This document shows positions 11,601-22,020 of a DNA stretch of 64,000 nucleotides, piece after piece. Under the pieces are notes generated by a model. The model made no database searches, had not been told where the DNA came from, and was given only the letters and a program-made list of their open reading frames with translations. Source of the DNA: Ctena decussata (taxonomy: Eukaryota > Mollusca > Bivalvia > Lucinida > Lucinidae); contig OZ022500.1 of assembly GCA_963989385.1 (NCBI GenBank), positions 116,291,842 to 116,355,841 of the forward strand, given 5' to 3'. Positions within the stretch are counted from its first letter, which is position 1. Each line of letters begins with the position of its first letter. A program made the translations under genes and the position numbers.

Positions 11601-14600
11601 TTTAGTGTCTTGTTTTGTCTCATTAAATGTAATGATATTTTACTTTTAAATTAATACTGGGATTCGCCTATACGTGGCCATAAGTTCTGCAGCATTTTCC
11701 TGCCAAAGTGCAATTCTGCGTAAAAAATATGAAGATTTTTGTCAAAAAGGCAAACATCACAAAATTCTGGCTCACAGTGGCAAAAAATAAATTATCAAAA
11801 CGATTTTGCTGCACGTGAGCTCAGCATGATGTAACCAACTGGAAAACGGTTTAGAACTTTTAAAAAATTGATTCTTATTCAGTTAAATTGCACATGCAAA
11901 AATCTGCATTTTTCGTAGTTTTTTAAAAATCGTCTGAATCATCAAATCATTAAGAAAATCTGGTAATTTGAGATTCAAAATGAGTTAGGCTATAGGTAAA
12001 GAACCCATTCAAAACAAATTTTGGTTTCAAATGAGCATGTATTTTGCTCACTTCCGGTTTTAGTTACGAAAATTAAAAGCCGATAAAAATGTTTTCCTGG
12101 AAAAAAATTTTGTCTTCCGATTCGCTTACCGTAGACTATCCTTTATGATAAAGATGCTGTATGATTTTCAATTAATTTTGCCCAGTGATTTCAAGGATCC
12201 AGCGCCCAAAAGTTCAATCTGTGGTTGCATTATTGGGAGGAAGTACAGAGTTACTTCCCTTTGTTTCATTTTCCATTTGATTGTGACCACTTACCCTTTT
12301 ATTTAACTCGAATTGGAAATGGATTCCAAATTGGGTTTGCTGAAAAATCCACAAAATTTTCTTTTGCTATCGCAAAACTTGTCTACTTTGCGGGATTTGC
12401 AGAAAGGGGCATAACTTTGTTTGTAACAAGTAACAAATGCTGAAAATTTTTGATGCTGTTTCTGAGACATTGTAGCGTCCTAGATAAAGAGGACATCAAC
12501 TTGGGAGCCAGGCACAACTCAGTTCCAGACACTGATTTAACTGATCAGTATTTGCGTATTTTGAAATTGACCCCTTGATTGTTTATGCTTTCGTGACGCA
12601 TGAATAAACAAATAAAATTTCAATAAGTTTGCGACGAAGTGTACTCCATGCATTGATAATGTCTTCCCTGGTTTGCCAATTTCAGCAGATTTTCATTTTG
12701 ACATAAAAATACCAAAAAGAAAAATATGCGTTATTTTTGCTTTTGAGTATATGTGACAAATCTTCTCATGACTCTTTCCATTTCTGTGAGATTTGATGAA
12801 ATTCAGTTATGTAGTTTTAAGGTAATCGCAGAGACACTATTTGAACTCCAACCCCCGACAGTGACCTTGACCTTGGGTGTGGGAACCAAACTGTTGTGCA
12901 TGACACACCTTCTCATTGTGCTCTATCTATCTGTGAAGTTTCATCAAATTTGCTTCAGTAGTTTATAAGTTATAGCTGAGACACGATTTAAGACATGATT
13001 TGACCTTTGACCCAATTGTGACCTTGACCTTGGGCGTAGGAACCAAACTCTTGTGCGCGACACCCCCAATCTCAATGTGCTCTATCTTTCTGTGAAGTTT
13101 CATCAAATTTGCTTCAGTAGTTTTTAAGTTATGGCTGAGACACAATTTGTTACGGACGGACGGTGCGATTTTAATATGCCACCCGAAGTCCCTTCGGGGG
13201 CATAAAAGTAATGGCCAGGACAAGCTCAATTTATGACGTATCTTTTTGTTTGACCTTAAAGTGAGACCTTGACCTTGGACCTACCTGAACAAACGTCTAA
13301 AATGGCACTTCTACTCATCAAGGGGAAAAATTGTGCCAAAATACTTTGAAATCCATCCATAAATGTAGAAGTAATGGCTCGGACAAGCTCAATTTATGAC
13401 CATTTTACCATCAAGTGTGACTTTGACCTTGGACCTACCTGATGACACGTCTACGAATCAAAGAGAACAAATGTGCCAAATTATTTTGAAATCCATCCAT
13501 AAAGTTATGGCCCGGACAAATTTGGACGGATGCGCACTCTAACGTACGTATGCATATACACCGAACTGAAGCTGTGACAACTATGTTTCGAACACTGCAA
13601 GCGGGCTCGACAAAAGGTGTTCATGAAGCAATCATAGGATTTAAAATGCTTTATGAGATACATGTCGGGGCATTCAAAACAGAATATGTCTCCTTCAAAG
13701 TTTACTTATCTTAATTAGTATTTTGCACAGGGCTCAGCATAGAGGGCAATTTGGGAGAAATAGTCTCCCTAAGCTGGCTGACTTCTCCCTATTTTCATTT
13801 GAGGGAGAAGTGAAAATTTATAGTCCAAAATTTGGGCCAAAACTTCTCCCTCAAGTCCTGAAAATGTCGCAAAACTTCTCCCTGTCTGAAAGCTCAAGGT
13901 TGACCCCTGTTTTGTATACACTTCTTTTAGATTTTTGATATCAACAAAACTACATGTGGTGGACTGTTAATCTTACCCTAGCCTGTCTTTCTCCCCTGTG
14001 TCTAAGATCTCAACAGTGTCGAAGTTGATGGTAAAAGATGCAGCAAGGGCAATAACTCTGTTCAATTCAGGCTGAGAAAAATCTTCCTGTCTTATTGGTC
14101 CAATAGTAAAGGTGATCTTGGAAACTGTAAAATTAGAAAAGGAGCTGTTTTTGTGTTTTATGCCCCAAACTTTAACCCTTAAAGCGCCAAAAATTAAAAT
14201 TTTTGAATTGGCAAACAGTATAGATCCAGATGAGGTGTCACCTCATCTGAATCTACACTGTTTTCCCTCTAGTGTTCGAATTCTCAATATGAAATCGCTT
14301 GCACGAGACATTTTTTTAAATTCTGCAGACATAAATTTTGTCGTCTGCTTTTTGGCGCATTCAGGGTTAATCAACTTGATCTCCAACATGACAGAACAAG
14401 GATCCATAAAGCTATTGTACTTCTTCAGTTTTAAGGCAGGGATTATTTTTTCCTTCCAAAACAACCCATAGGTTTGGATTAATATAATAGATCACTCATG
14501 TCAGATTAATCTAGACTTTGGGGATTGTCTTAGAAGGGAAAACCAATCTTCTAGCAGGATTTCATAAAGACAATAAGAGATCCTTGTGAAGAGGGGAAAA

Positions 14601-15421
14601 CCCCATTTTATAGCAGAATATAGTTTGCCATTCCATCTGCATCTTTTGTAAGCATTGATGCATCTTGAAGTCAAACTTTTCCATGTTTTGGACATTTACA
14701 GCAATTATTTTAGGTGTCCCAATATTTTTTGGATCTTACTTACATGCCAAGCTTTACCAAGTTTTTGTGACTAAGAAAAAAGATAATCAGGTCTCATTAC
14801 CCAAATGACTCAAACGTCGAACAGAATTGTCTGAACAACATGGTGTGCTGATCAATCTGATTACAGAGAACCAAATAAGGTGGAATTTTGATGATAGTTC
14901 TGAGATAACTCTTCTTATTTCTCAATGAAAGCTTATATTGTGTCCCCTCATCAGCGAGGCAGTTCCTACGTGGTGTCACAACACAGAATTTTATGAGGAA
15001 ACTGGAAAATTTTCTCTGAATTACCCCCTTCAGGGGTTTCATTAAGAGGCGGGAGGCGGGTATTTTCCCCATCTACAGTGGATTTTCCCCTTCTACAGTA
15101 GACCCTTTTTACAACCATGCCATTTTTCTGCCAGGCTTTGTAGCGCAGTTGGTAGTGGGTCTGACTCCTGAGCCAGAGGTCCCCCTCATTAGAACCATCT
15201 CTGCAAGACGGTTCTAATGAAGGGTCACAACCTATGTTTTTATAGAGAAATATAGAAAATTACGTAGAAAATTATCCCTGTGTTACCCCTTCTTTAAAGT
15301 TTTGATTTTCTGACATACTTCTTCTCACTGTTCCTGGTTTTTTCTCTTCTTCTTCCTCTTCATGGTCTTCTGTCTCCATATCTTCATGCTCTTCACCGTT
15401 CTGCATATCTTTACTTGCCAT
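5451..15421 (-). CDS. RRM-like RNA-binding protein with acidic N-terminus and RG/GM-rich C-terminus
   Basis: Seven coding exons on the minus strand join with matching phases: 15421-15319, 14124-13977, 10140-10007, 8410-8351, 7538-7412, 6730-6618 and 5642-5451 (292 codons, 3' end open). Residues 1-31 are acidic (a run EEEEEE near residue 24). Residues 35-128 are an unrecognised, well-formed domain (FTIGPIRQEDF, then YVTLPFEIRSNRFLLMLYQR). Residues 129-150 form a charged helix. Residues about 153-224 look like one RRM: RSIFIQFV fits RNP2, WYGQVEF fits RNP1. Residues 230-292 are basic, then RGG-like, then Gly/Met-rich. A nuclear or nucleolar RNA-binding role is inference; I cannot name the orthologue. 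The start ATG has a strong context (AAGATGG). The last exon either splices on at a strong GTAAGT donor (5445-5450) or reads through ten residues to TGA at 5425-5427. No continuation was found to the left. Confidence 0.8.
5661..6316. mobile_element. Cluster of hairpin MITEs, family H1
   Basis: CAGAGCTCCAGATAAG at 5661 and ATCTAGAGCTCTG at 6299-6311 are family ends. Internal centres carry GTGACCCCTCA and its complement TGAGGGGTCACAAC. The right-hand unit (about 6100-6311) has CCTTA at both borders, one base off on the left. It lies in an intron of the RNA-binding gene. Confidence 0.6.
6618..6730 (-). CDS. RNA-binding gene, coding exon 6 (RNP1 half of RRM)
   Basis: 113 nt between TCTATAG and GTAAGA. 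It encodes YGQVEFES (RNP1-like), helix 2 (EIAEEILKENKEFEL) and DGEKVKATKNPPW, the usual layout of the second half of an RRM. Confidence 0.85.
6731..7411. other. Intron, nothing further recognised
   Basis: AT-rich intron between exons 5 and 6 of the minus-strand gene. No repeat family named here and no other coding signal is seen. Confidence 0.5.
7412..7538 (-). CDS. RNA-binding gene, coding exon 5 (RNP2 half of RRM)
   Basis: 127 nt between TTACAG and GTAAGA. It encodes ARKRSIFIQFVDKDSG (RNP2-like strand), helix 1 (VELLKEKFPESSEV) and a charged loop ending in Trp, whose codon is split by the intron. Confidence 0.8.
8351..8410 (-). CDS. RNA-binding gene, coding exon 4
   Basis: 60 nt between TATATAG and GTTAGT. 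It encodes a highly charged helix (IKKKMQEQKEKRIEKAKK) linking the middle domain to the RRM-like domain. Phase 1 on both sides. Confidence 0.75.
8544..8613. mobile_element. Short palindromic MITE, family H4
   Basis: Near-perfect hairpin: GGACACCTAAAAT at the left and its complement (one base different) at the right, centre CCATTTGTTCCAAATG. A second copy is at 57848-57917 in the eEF2K intron. Confidence 0.7.
8902..8916 (-). CDS. Candidate 15-nt microexon
   Basis: On the minus strand TTCTTACAG precedes, and GTAATT follows, the 15 bases GCCGTGAGGAAATAG. Inserted between exons 3 and 4 (both phase 1) they keep the frame and add five residues, giving IEGREEIEIKKK instead of IEEIKKK. There is no stop. 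It could be chance; the donor is not strong. Confidence 0.35.
   Translation of the reverse strand, partial: AVRK
9643..9829. mobile_element. Hairpin MITE, family H5
   Basis: Inverted halves: GGTTATAAAACTTGAG at the left end against CTCAAGTTTTATAACC at the right, with AATAAAGCACACTGATTGG arms inside. No coding capacity. Intronic. Confidence 0.7.
10007..10140 (-). CDS. RNA-binding gene, coding exon 3
   Basis: 134 nt between CTTCAG and GTAAGA. It encodes YVTLPFEIRSNRFLLMLYQR and a following helix ending EEFVAYIE. It leaves phase 1, matching both exon 4 and the microexon candidate at 8902-8916. Confidence 0.8.
10904..13208 (+). mobile_element. HINE/pearl-like element (inserted)
   Basis: It starts ACAAG, then the perfect hairpin TGTTACA-GTA-TGTAACA (10912-10928) and ATGCCCCTGAAGG. 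It ends with a GGAC tract, a stem-loop at 13176-13203 whose right arm is CCTTCGGGGGCAT, and AAAAG. It interrupts a unit of the outer element without a clear target duplication, as expected for rolling-circle insertion. The internal units of about 150 bp carry TGACCTTGACCTTGG. Confidence 0.6.
11574..12749. mobile_element. Non-autonomous DNA transposon with TA target duplication
   Basis: Ends TACTCAACAGCAAAAG and its imperfect inverse CTTTTGAGTA. TA is duplicated at 11572-11573 and 12750-12751. A sister unit at about 11420-11460 shows the uninterrupted sequence, so the borders are firm. It has 1176 bp and no transposase frame. TA duplication suggests the Tc1/mariner-pogo group; the terminal motif does not settle it. 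Confidence 0.75.
13614..13970. other. Intron segment, nothing recognised
   Basis: Single-copy-looking intron between the element ending at 13613 and exon 2. A 'TTCTCCCT' phrase recurs several times on the plus strand, without a periodic array. Confidence 0.4.
13977..14124 (-). CDS. RNA-binding gene, coding exon 2
   Basis: 148 nt between TTACAG and GTAAGA. It encodes SKITFTIGPIRQEDFSQP and then a hydrophobic helix-like stretch and FDTVEILDTGEK. It ends two bases into a codon, which the next exon completes. Confidence 0.8.
14171..14373. mobile_element. Hairpin MITE, family H2
   Basis: Terminal inverted repeat TTAACCCTTAAAGCGCC against GGCGCATTCAGGGTTAA; the centre is a short GATGAGGTG/CACCTCATC hairpin. 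First of six copies in the window (see 52171, 54735, 56779, 60643, 61291). Confidence 0.75.
14868..15295. mobile_element. Diverged H1 hairpin repeats around a tRNA-like fragment
   Basis: Two stretches (14868-15035 and about 15180-15295) carry the GTGTCCCCTCAT and AGGGTCACAACC marks of family H1. Between them, 15132-15180 resembles the 5' part of a tRNA head (TAGCGCAGTTGGTAG, then GACTCCTGAG), cut short. It adjoins the first coding exon of the minus-strand gene. Confidence 0.45.
15319..15421 (-). CDS. RNA-binding gene, first coding exon
   Basis: ATG at 15419-15421 is followed by 34 codons rich in Glu and Asp. The donor is GTATGT (15313-15318), phase 1. A second possible donor 20 bp further on breaks the frame with the next exon, so the GTATGT donor was chosen: it gives RR-I-SKITF across the junction. 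Confidence 0.75.
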
Positions 15422-15464
15422 CTTAATGATTACACGCTGTCCCTCAACAACTGCAAAGACAGTG

Positions 15465-15690
15465 TCTACACTGATATGACAACACAACAAAACAAAGTAG
15501 CATGTGCGTCCAGTGAAGACTCCAATCAGCCTGGGCATCCCCCCAGTCTTCCCTGTAGGCATGGAGGTAGCTTAGACCTTTAGGTACATCTGTAGCAAAC
15601 AGCGAAGGCTTGGGTCAGACTGGGGGGATGCCTAGGCTGATATGAGTCTTAGCTGGGTGCACATGCCACTTTGTTGGTTAAGTTGTGACT
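15465..15690. mobile_element. Palindromic MITE, family H3
   Basis: CAGCCTGGGCATCCCCCCAG at about 15527 and the matching inverted CTGGGGGGATGCCTAGGCTG at about 15618 form the core; GTAGCATGTGCG and GTGCACATGCCACTTTG mark the ends. It lies at the 5' side of the RNA-binding gene, so it may be in its promoter or untranslated leader. Confidence 0.65.
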
Positions 15691-15699
15691 CAATTATTA

Positions 15700-16935
15700 T
15701 TGCTAACTAAACAGACTGTACAAGTACCTTCGGTAGTGTTTCCCCCAGAAATGAAAAAGGGCATGGTGAACTTTCTCAGAAAAGGGCACTGAAGCACGTG
15801 GATTTTCGCAAAAAGGGCACTGTATATGCTTTCATTAGAAGGCCACCGTTTTAATGGACATTATCATACAGAGATTAATACTGCTAATAAAGCATTAAAT
15901 CATATCATTCTTTTTTCATTTATAGCTGAAGCAGCATCTTTCTTAAAATGCAGTACATGTAATTTAGAAAACTTTTTTTACTCTATAGTAGAGCCTAGAT
16001 ATGATGATAATTCATCAGGGCTTCCACTAACTTTCAAAATTTGGAAGTCCAGACTTCCATGGTGTCAGATTTGGACGTATTGAGAGAATTTTTTGGAAGT
16101 CCGAAGTTGTTTTTAGAAATGACTTATGCATGGTTATTATTACCTCCCCCCACATCCGCTTACACATCCTTCTCTCTCTCCCATACTGACTGACTTTTTG
16201 TTCTACGAAGGGAAGCCTGAGCATTTGCGCAGTCTAATCAGAGTCATTCCTGTTTGTTTGTGAACAATACGCAAGTCCTGAGCACTCTAAAAAGTGAAGA
16301 CTCGCCTATGTTACAATGGTTGCACTGTCTGCTATTGCATAATATTCCCATTCATTGCCGCGGAATGGGCCGCATCGGAAATACCGTGACTTACGGAACG
16401 TAAAATGACACGACATGAAGATTTCGGTAGTCACTAGGTCGATGTTCATTTTTTTTTCATGTTAGACGCGAACAAGATAGACCGGTCTGACTGCTTAGTT
16501 CCGTTGGCTGATAGGATTGTTAGTTATCCATGTGTGTACTGAGGTACTTTTAGCCGTCTCACGGTTAAAATGACACTGCGTACGGCACGCGTATATACTC
16601 GCAGCGGCGTCTTTGATCTTTACATCAAAGAGAAAACGTGCTTGACCCATAAACGAGCAGGTAATCGCATATCAACGCTACCGTTAGTATTATACCGAAT
16701 ATATAATCGCATAGACCCTGATCAGAATGCGCTATTTCTGTGCACACTGTACGGCATTATTTTCGCAATGGGTTGCATGACGATATGACGATACAACTAG
16801 GAAATCGGTGAAATGGACGTTTTCAGTATTCGTATTTTAATAGTACCATTACTCAAATCAATGTATATTACCAGAGCGTAGACCATAACACGAAATAGCA
16901 ACTATTAATACAGTGTATCTTCGCTTTGAATCAAC
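15700..16935. other. Upstream region of the minus-strand gene, no element recognised
   Basis: Mostly unique-looking sequence. A richer-in-CpG stretch at about 16340-16700 could hold a promoter, but no core motif decides this. No coding frame is convincing. Confidence 0.3.
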
Positions 16936-16940
16936 ACTTT

Positions 16941-18046
16941 CAGGGCTCTCGATCACCGAAATTTGGGGCCGAAATTCGGCCCCATTCCCAATGCCAAAAA
17001 GTATGTTTTTTTCCCAATTCCAGATGAAAAATTCCCAATCTGACTAAGCCTGTTTGGTCCAAGAATACTGCAGTTGCATCAATGCAAAATGTATTTAAAA
17101 CCACCTAAAACCAAAAATGTTAACATAATTTATAACTTTAAAAATCGGGAAGCGATTACATTTTCAATCACGATCGTCATGTTTTGTTACTGGAAAGTGG
17201 TACCGGGTTTTATCAAGTAGTCATGTACTGTTAGAGTTACTTCCCTTTCCTGTACTGTTAGAGTTACTTCCCTTTCATTAGAGGACGAATAGCCTAGCGA
17301 ATTTCGCTGCAATATGTTAATATTTTCTTTGCTTCAAGGGCCAATATTGTTGTGGTGAACAATATTTTGACTTATTCTTTAATTTAAAGCCTTCCAATGC
17401 TAAAATTTGATCGGAGTTTTCACCTTTGGTCAATGATTCTGCTGTTTTTGCGTTTCGTACCTGAATCAATTTTCAGAGACATTTTCGGCCATAGCCAAAA
17501 TCATAAACAGGATTACCGGGACATTCAAGAGTTAGTATAGTGATAGTGACATACTGTGGATGTTTTGTACTTGCAGGACTGAAAGTTTTGTCATGTTCTG
17601 CATTGTGACAGTCCACTTTCTCTCAACTTCACATTATGCTTAGTTCACAGATGCTTCAACCTAGAGTGTTATACTATTGTTATATTGAAACACTCTTTTT
17701 CTATGTCCCAGTCTTGTCTCCAATTTGAGAGTGGCAAGATAGGGAAGTTGCCAGTTCAAAGGAAAGAAAGAAAAAACTCAACACACACAAATAGTTTTGT
17801 TATTATCTAATATCCCAACTATTTGATAAAGTTTATTATGATTCACTATCTGCTAGATTTATGTCTGCTTATTGACTCGATTCCTCTGAAAATATATAAC
17901 AATACCATATGTAAGTTGTGTTGGTCTGACAATGAAAACGTCACACATAAGACAATGGAAATTTTCCCAATTTTAGACAAAACGTCGCTATTTTCCCAAT
18001 TCTAAAGGCCCCGGCCCCATTCCCAAAAAGGGGTGTGAGAGCCCTG
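16941..18046. mobile_element. hAT5-like non-autonomous DNA transposon, copy 1
   Basis: Ends CAGGGCTCTC and GAGAGCCCTG, flanked by ACTTT on both sides (16936-16940 and 18047-18051). Just inside are GGGGCCGAAATTCGGCCCC and a GGCCCCGGCCCC block. It is 1106 bp long without a transposase. The second copy (25290-32803) has the same ends and another 5-bp duplication. The hAT5 label rests on the CAGGG-type end plus the 5-bp duplication. Confidence 0.8.
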
Positions 18047-18051
18047 ACTTT

Positions 18052-18744
18052 TCGCGGAAGAGGTTCGTATTCCTAAAAACTCCATTGAGAACAATATGGA
18101 TCATGACAGGACCTTCCGTTGTAAGGGCAAGTGTTAATATGAATGCAACTTCGGATAGAGTTTGTAAGTACATGCTTCGGTATTCATGTGTTATGGATCA
18201 CTCACAAAATTTTGAAGTCGGCATACGCCGTACACATACAGGTCAGTTACATTCTCGCGATCGTAAAAAAAAGATGGACACCTTACATCCAAACAGTGAC
18301 CTATAAATACAAATATATATATAGGTCACTGATCCAAAAGCTCATCGTGATTTCGAGACTGCCGTAAGAGGTTGAATCCACGAGTGGGCGTTATTTTGAT
18401 AATCGTTTTTGACAGGTAGGCGGTCCGACAAGTGTGTTACCTGGTTCAGTGCTCCATATGGATTATCTCGATTGGCCCGTAGGCAGTCTTTTCATCTGGC
18501 TGACACCTACGTTAATCCGATTATTTATGACACGTGCTAGAATTTTAAAGACAGTGGCTATATTTTATACGTCGGGACAAGATCAAACGGCCGTATGTGA
18601 CAATTATCGGGCGTATGCCAGACGCCATAGGTCCAATTTCTCGACGTACGGGAGCAAATCCTGGGCGTAATATACGGCCATACACCCGTTAACGGAAGCA
18701 GCCCTGATTCATGTATAAAGAATTTGCATCTGCTCTCTGTATTT

Positions 18745-18791
<47 letters not shown>

Positions 18792-19640
18792 AGTCCTTTT
18801 GCTTACCTACCTATTCTTTTTTTTTCTTCCAAATATCAAGAAACATAATTAAATAGTCTGAAACATTTCAATATCCTAATTATTATTACAATTTGTATTT
18901 TATTATTTATCATTATTGTTCCTTCTTTATTTATTACCAGTATTATCAGTACTAAAGACAAAGGGGCACAGACTTGCCTCCCTTTAACTTGTATTTATAT
19001 CTGTTTCAGTTAGCTCTATTTATTTTCTTCACACAAGCGAGTTTTGTTTAGGATACCCAGAGCTGTGGAAAACTATAAAAAAATAAAAATAACATTGTTC
19101 AAAAATTTATTTTGGAAACAAAAATCGGCATGTACAAGACCACAATATCAAAACATACATAATATGCGTAATTATTTTTACACCATAATTTATCAAACGT
19201 CTCTAATGTAATCCATATATAATACGCATATCGGGGGAAAAAAATTTTACGGCATGAGCAACAAGTCAAGACAATGATCAGCCTGCACATCTGTGAATCA
19301 AATCAGTTTCCCAAATACAGTCCATGAATCCAAAGGAAACTAAAAAAAAAACTTCCAGAAAAATATTAAAACAAATTTAAGTCTATATGTAATGGGCATG
19401 TTGATTTGTGTAATTGTGAAACATGGCTACTGGCTCCTTTTCACTCAACAGGCCTAACTTTGATCCTTCCCTTAACCGCAGATCAGTCAGGTCTTTTCAC
19501 GGATCAGTTAGTCTATTAGCGAGTGGACCATAACAGGATTAATGCCAGCTGATGTGTTTACTTATGCTGTCAACACAATTGAGGCAGTGAATACACAATG
19601 TGTAATGTGTATCTCCTAATTGGCAGGTGAAGTTTAGAAC
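18052..19640. other. Intergenic stretch with a (TG)n microsatellite
   Basis: A (TG)n run covers about 18747-18789. The rest is AT-rich unique-looking sequence with no supported gene; short frames here lack any recognisable feature. Confidence 0.5.
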
Positions 19641-21937
19641 AACTAGAGCATGTGAGCAGGGGCTCACGTATACCCCGGCCAATGCCACCGCAAAATAAAA
19701 ACACATTTCATACAAGCAAATGTTAACTAACAGACAGACAGACAGACAGATGGACAATCTATTACAAATCCAGTGAAAGGCCTATAAACAAATACCTAAC
19801 GGTTCCATTAAAATAAATGCAAATTATGTTATTAAAATTTCAATGTAAGTTTACATAAACTTCTATGTCTGCAACCTTGACCTAAAGTCAGCAGCAGCAT
19901 CCAAATGATGTCAACTAATCAGTTTAAAGCTAGATGTAAACCTAATAACATAGCAATCTAAGAAATTTTTGACAAATTTTCCCATTTATTGCATTGGAGT
20001 GAGAGATGGGAAAAAGAAAAAAGAAAAAGAAGGCCAAAAGAAATCTTAGCATCTTGATTTTCTTTCCACCAATATGTATGGCCATTCTCATGATGTATAC
20101 AAAATTTGAAGACTGTGGATTCATGAGAACAGAGAAATCTGTGACAAAAAATTAGAGAGAAGGAAAAAAAGGACAAAGGGAATGAAAAGCAGGAGGAGGC
20201 TGATTCTCTCTTACACAGTACAACTTGTCATACATAACGTTTAAACCAAATTTCAAAGTCCAAGCTAATTAAAGTGGTTCCTAAGAAATCTTTGACAGAA
20301 ATTTTATTGGAGAGAAAGAAAAAATGGACAAACAAAGAGAATGATAAGCAGGAAGAGGCTGATTCTCTCTTACATGATACAGCTATTCACATCCAACATT
20401 TGTACCGAATTTCAAATTCCTAGCTGTAGTAGTGCCTGAGAAATCTGTGACAAAAATTTAATTGGAGAGAAAGAAAAAATGGACAAACAAAGAGACTGTT
20501 AAGCAGGAGGAGGCTGATTCTCTCTTACACCATACAACTAGTCATACCCAAGGTTTGTACCAAATTTCAAAGTCCTAGCTGTAGTGGTTCCTGAGAAGTC
20601 TGTGACAAAACTTTAATTGGAGAGAAAGAAAAAATGGACAAACATAGGGACTGATAAGAAGGAGAAGGCTGATGCTCTCTTACATGGTACAACTAGTCAT
20701 ACCCAACCTTTGTACCAAATTTCAAAGTCCTAGCTGTAGTGGTTCCTGAGAAGTCAGTGACAAAAATTTAATTGGAGAGAAAGAAAAAATGAACAAACAA
20801 AGGGAATGATAAGCAGGAGAAGGCTGATGCTCTCTTACACAGTACAACTAGTCATACCCAACATTTGTACCAAATTTCAAAGTCCTGGCAGTAGAGGTTC
20901 CCAGGAAATCTGTGACAAAACTTTCATTGGAGAGAAAGAAAAAATGGATAAACAAAGAGACTGATAGGCAGGAGAAGGCTAATATTCTCTTACATGGTAC
21001 AACTAGTCATACCAAACGTTTGTACCAAATTTCAAAGTCCTAGCTATAGCGGTTCCTGAGAAATCTGTGACAAAAAAAATATTGGAGAGAAAGAAAAAAT
21101 GGATAAACAAAGGGACTGATAAGAAGGAGAAGGCTGATGCTCTCTTACATGGTACAACTAGTCATACCCAACCTTTGTACCAAATTTCAAAGTCCAAGCT
21201 GTAGTGGTTCCTGAGAAGTCAGTGACAAAAATTTAATTGGAGAGAAAGAAAAAATGAACAAACAAAGGGAATGACAAGCAGGAGAAAGCTGATGCTCTCT
21301 TACACAGTACAACTTGTCATACCCAACATTTGTACCACATTTCAAAGTCCTGGCAGTAGAGGTTCCCAGGAAATCTGTCACAAAACTTTCATTGGAGAGA
21401 AAGAAAAAATGGATAAACAAAGAGACTGATATGCAGGAGAAGGCTAATATTCTCTTACACGGTACAACTAGTCATACCAAACGTTTGTACCAAATTTCAA
21501 AGTCCTAGCTATAGCGGTTCCTGAGAAATCTGTGACAAAAACCATATTGGAGAGAAAGAAAAAATGGATAAACAAAGGCACTGATAAGCAGGAGAAGGCT
21601 GATTCTCTCTTACACGGTACAACTAGTCATACCCAACGTTTCTACCAAATATCAAATACCCTTACTGTAGAAATTTTTTAGATATCTTTGACAGAAAATT
21701 AATAGGAGAAAAAGAAAAAAAGGATAAATAAAGGGAATGATAAGCAGCAGGATGCTGATTCTCTCTTACACGGTACAACTAGTCATACCCAACGTTTGTA
21801 CCAAATTTCAAAGTCCTAGCTTTAGTGGTTCCTGAGAAATCTGTGACAGAAAAAATGTTAACATACACACAAACATATTAACGGAAAGACCAAAAACTAT
21901 ATACCCCCTATATACTTCGTATACCGGGGATATAAAA
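19641..21937 (+). mobile_element. HINE/pearl-like element with 155-bp array
   Basis: The 5' hairpin GTGAGC-AGGG-GCTCAC (19652-19667) is followed by GTATACCCCGG. The 3' stem-loop ends CCGGGGATATA and an A-run (21924-21940). Between about 20130 and 21850 some eleven units of about 155 bp carry GAGAGAAAGAAAAAATGGA, CTCTCTTACA and GTACCAAATTTCAAAGTCC. Non-coding. Confidence 0.65.
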
Positions 21938-22020
21938 AGGGCATGGCGCTGGAAAAAAAGGGCATGGCGCTGGGGAAAAAGGGCATGGCGCGGCGCCATG
22001 CTAAAAGGGGCTGGGGGAAA
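21938..22020 (+). repeat. Short GGGCATGGCGCTGG repeat
   Basis: AAAAAGGGCATGGCGCTGG occurs three times in a row and then turns into a GGCGCGGCGCCATG palindrome. It lies directly after the element ending at 21937. Confidence 0.6.

Larger units (their letters stand above)
10311..13613 (+). mobile_element. HINE/pearl-like element (outer)
   Basis: The 5' hairpin GTTGT-GCAGGG-ACAAC (10311-10326) is followed by TTGTCGAGCCC (10327-10337). The exact inverted copy GGGCTCGACAA is at 13603-13613. The body consists of repeats of about 160 bp with GACCTTGACCTTGGAC and ATTGTGCCAAATTATTTTGA. It is split by the element at 10904-13208. It lies in the intron between exons 2 and 3. Confidence 0.6.

Noticed and set aside
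15300..15307. Alternative donor further along in exon 1 of the RNA-binding gene
   Set aside because: It breaks the phase with exon 2, while GTATGT at 15313-15318 preserves it.
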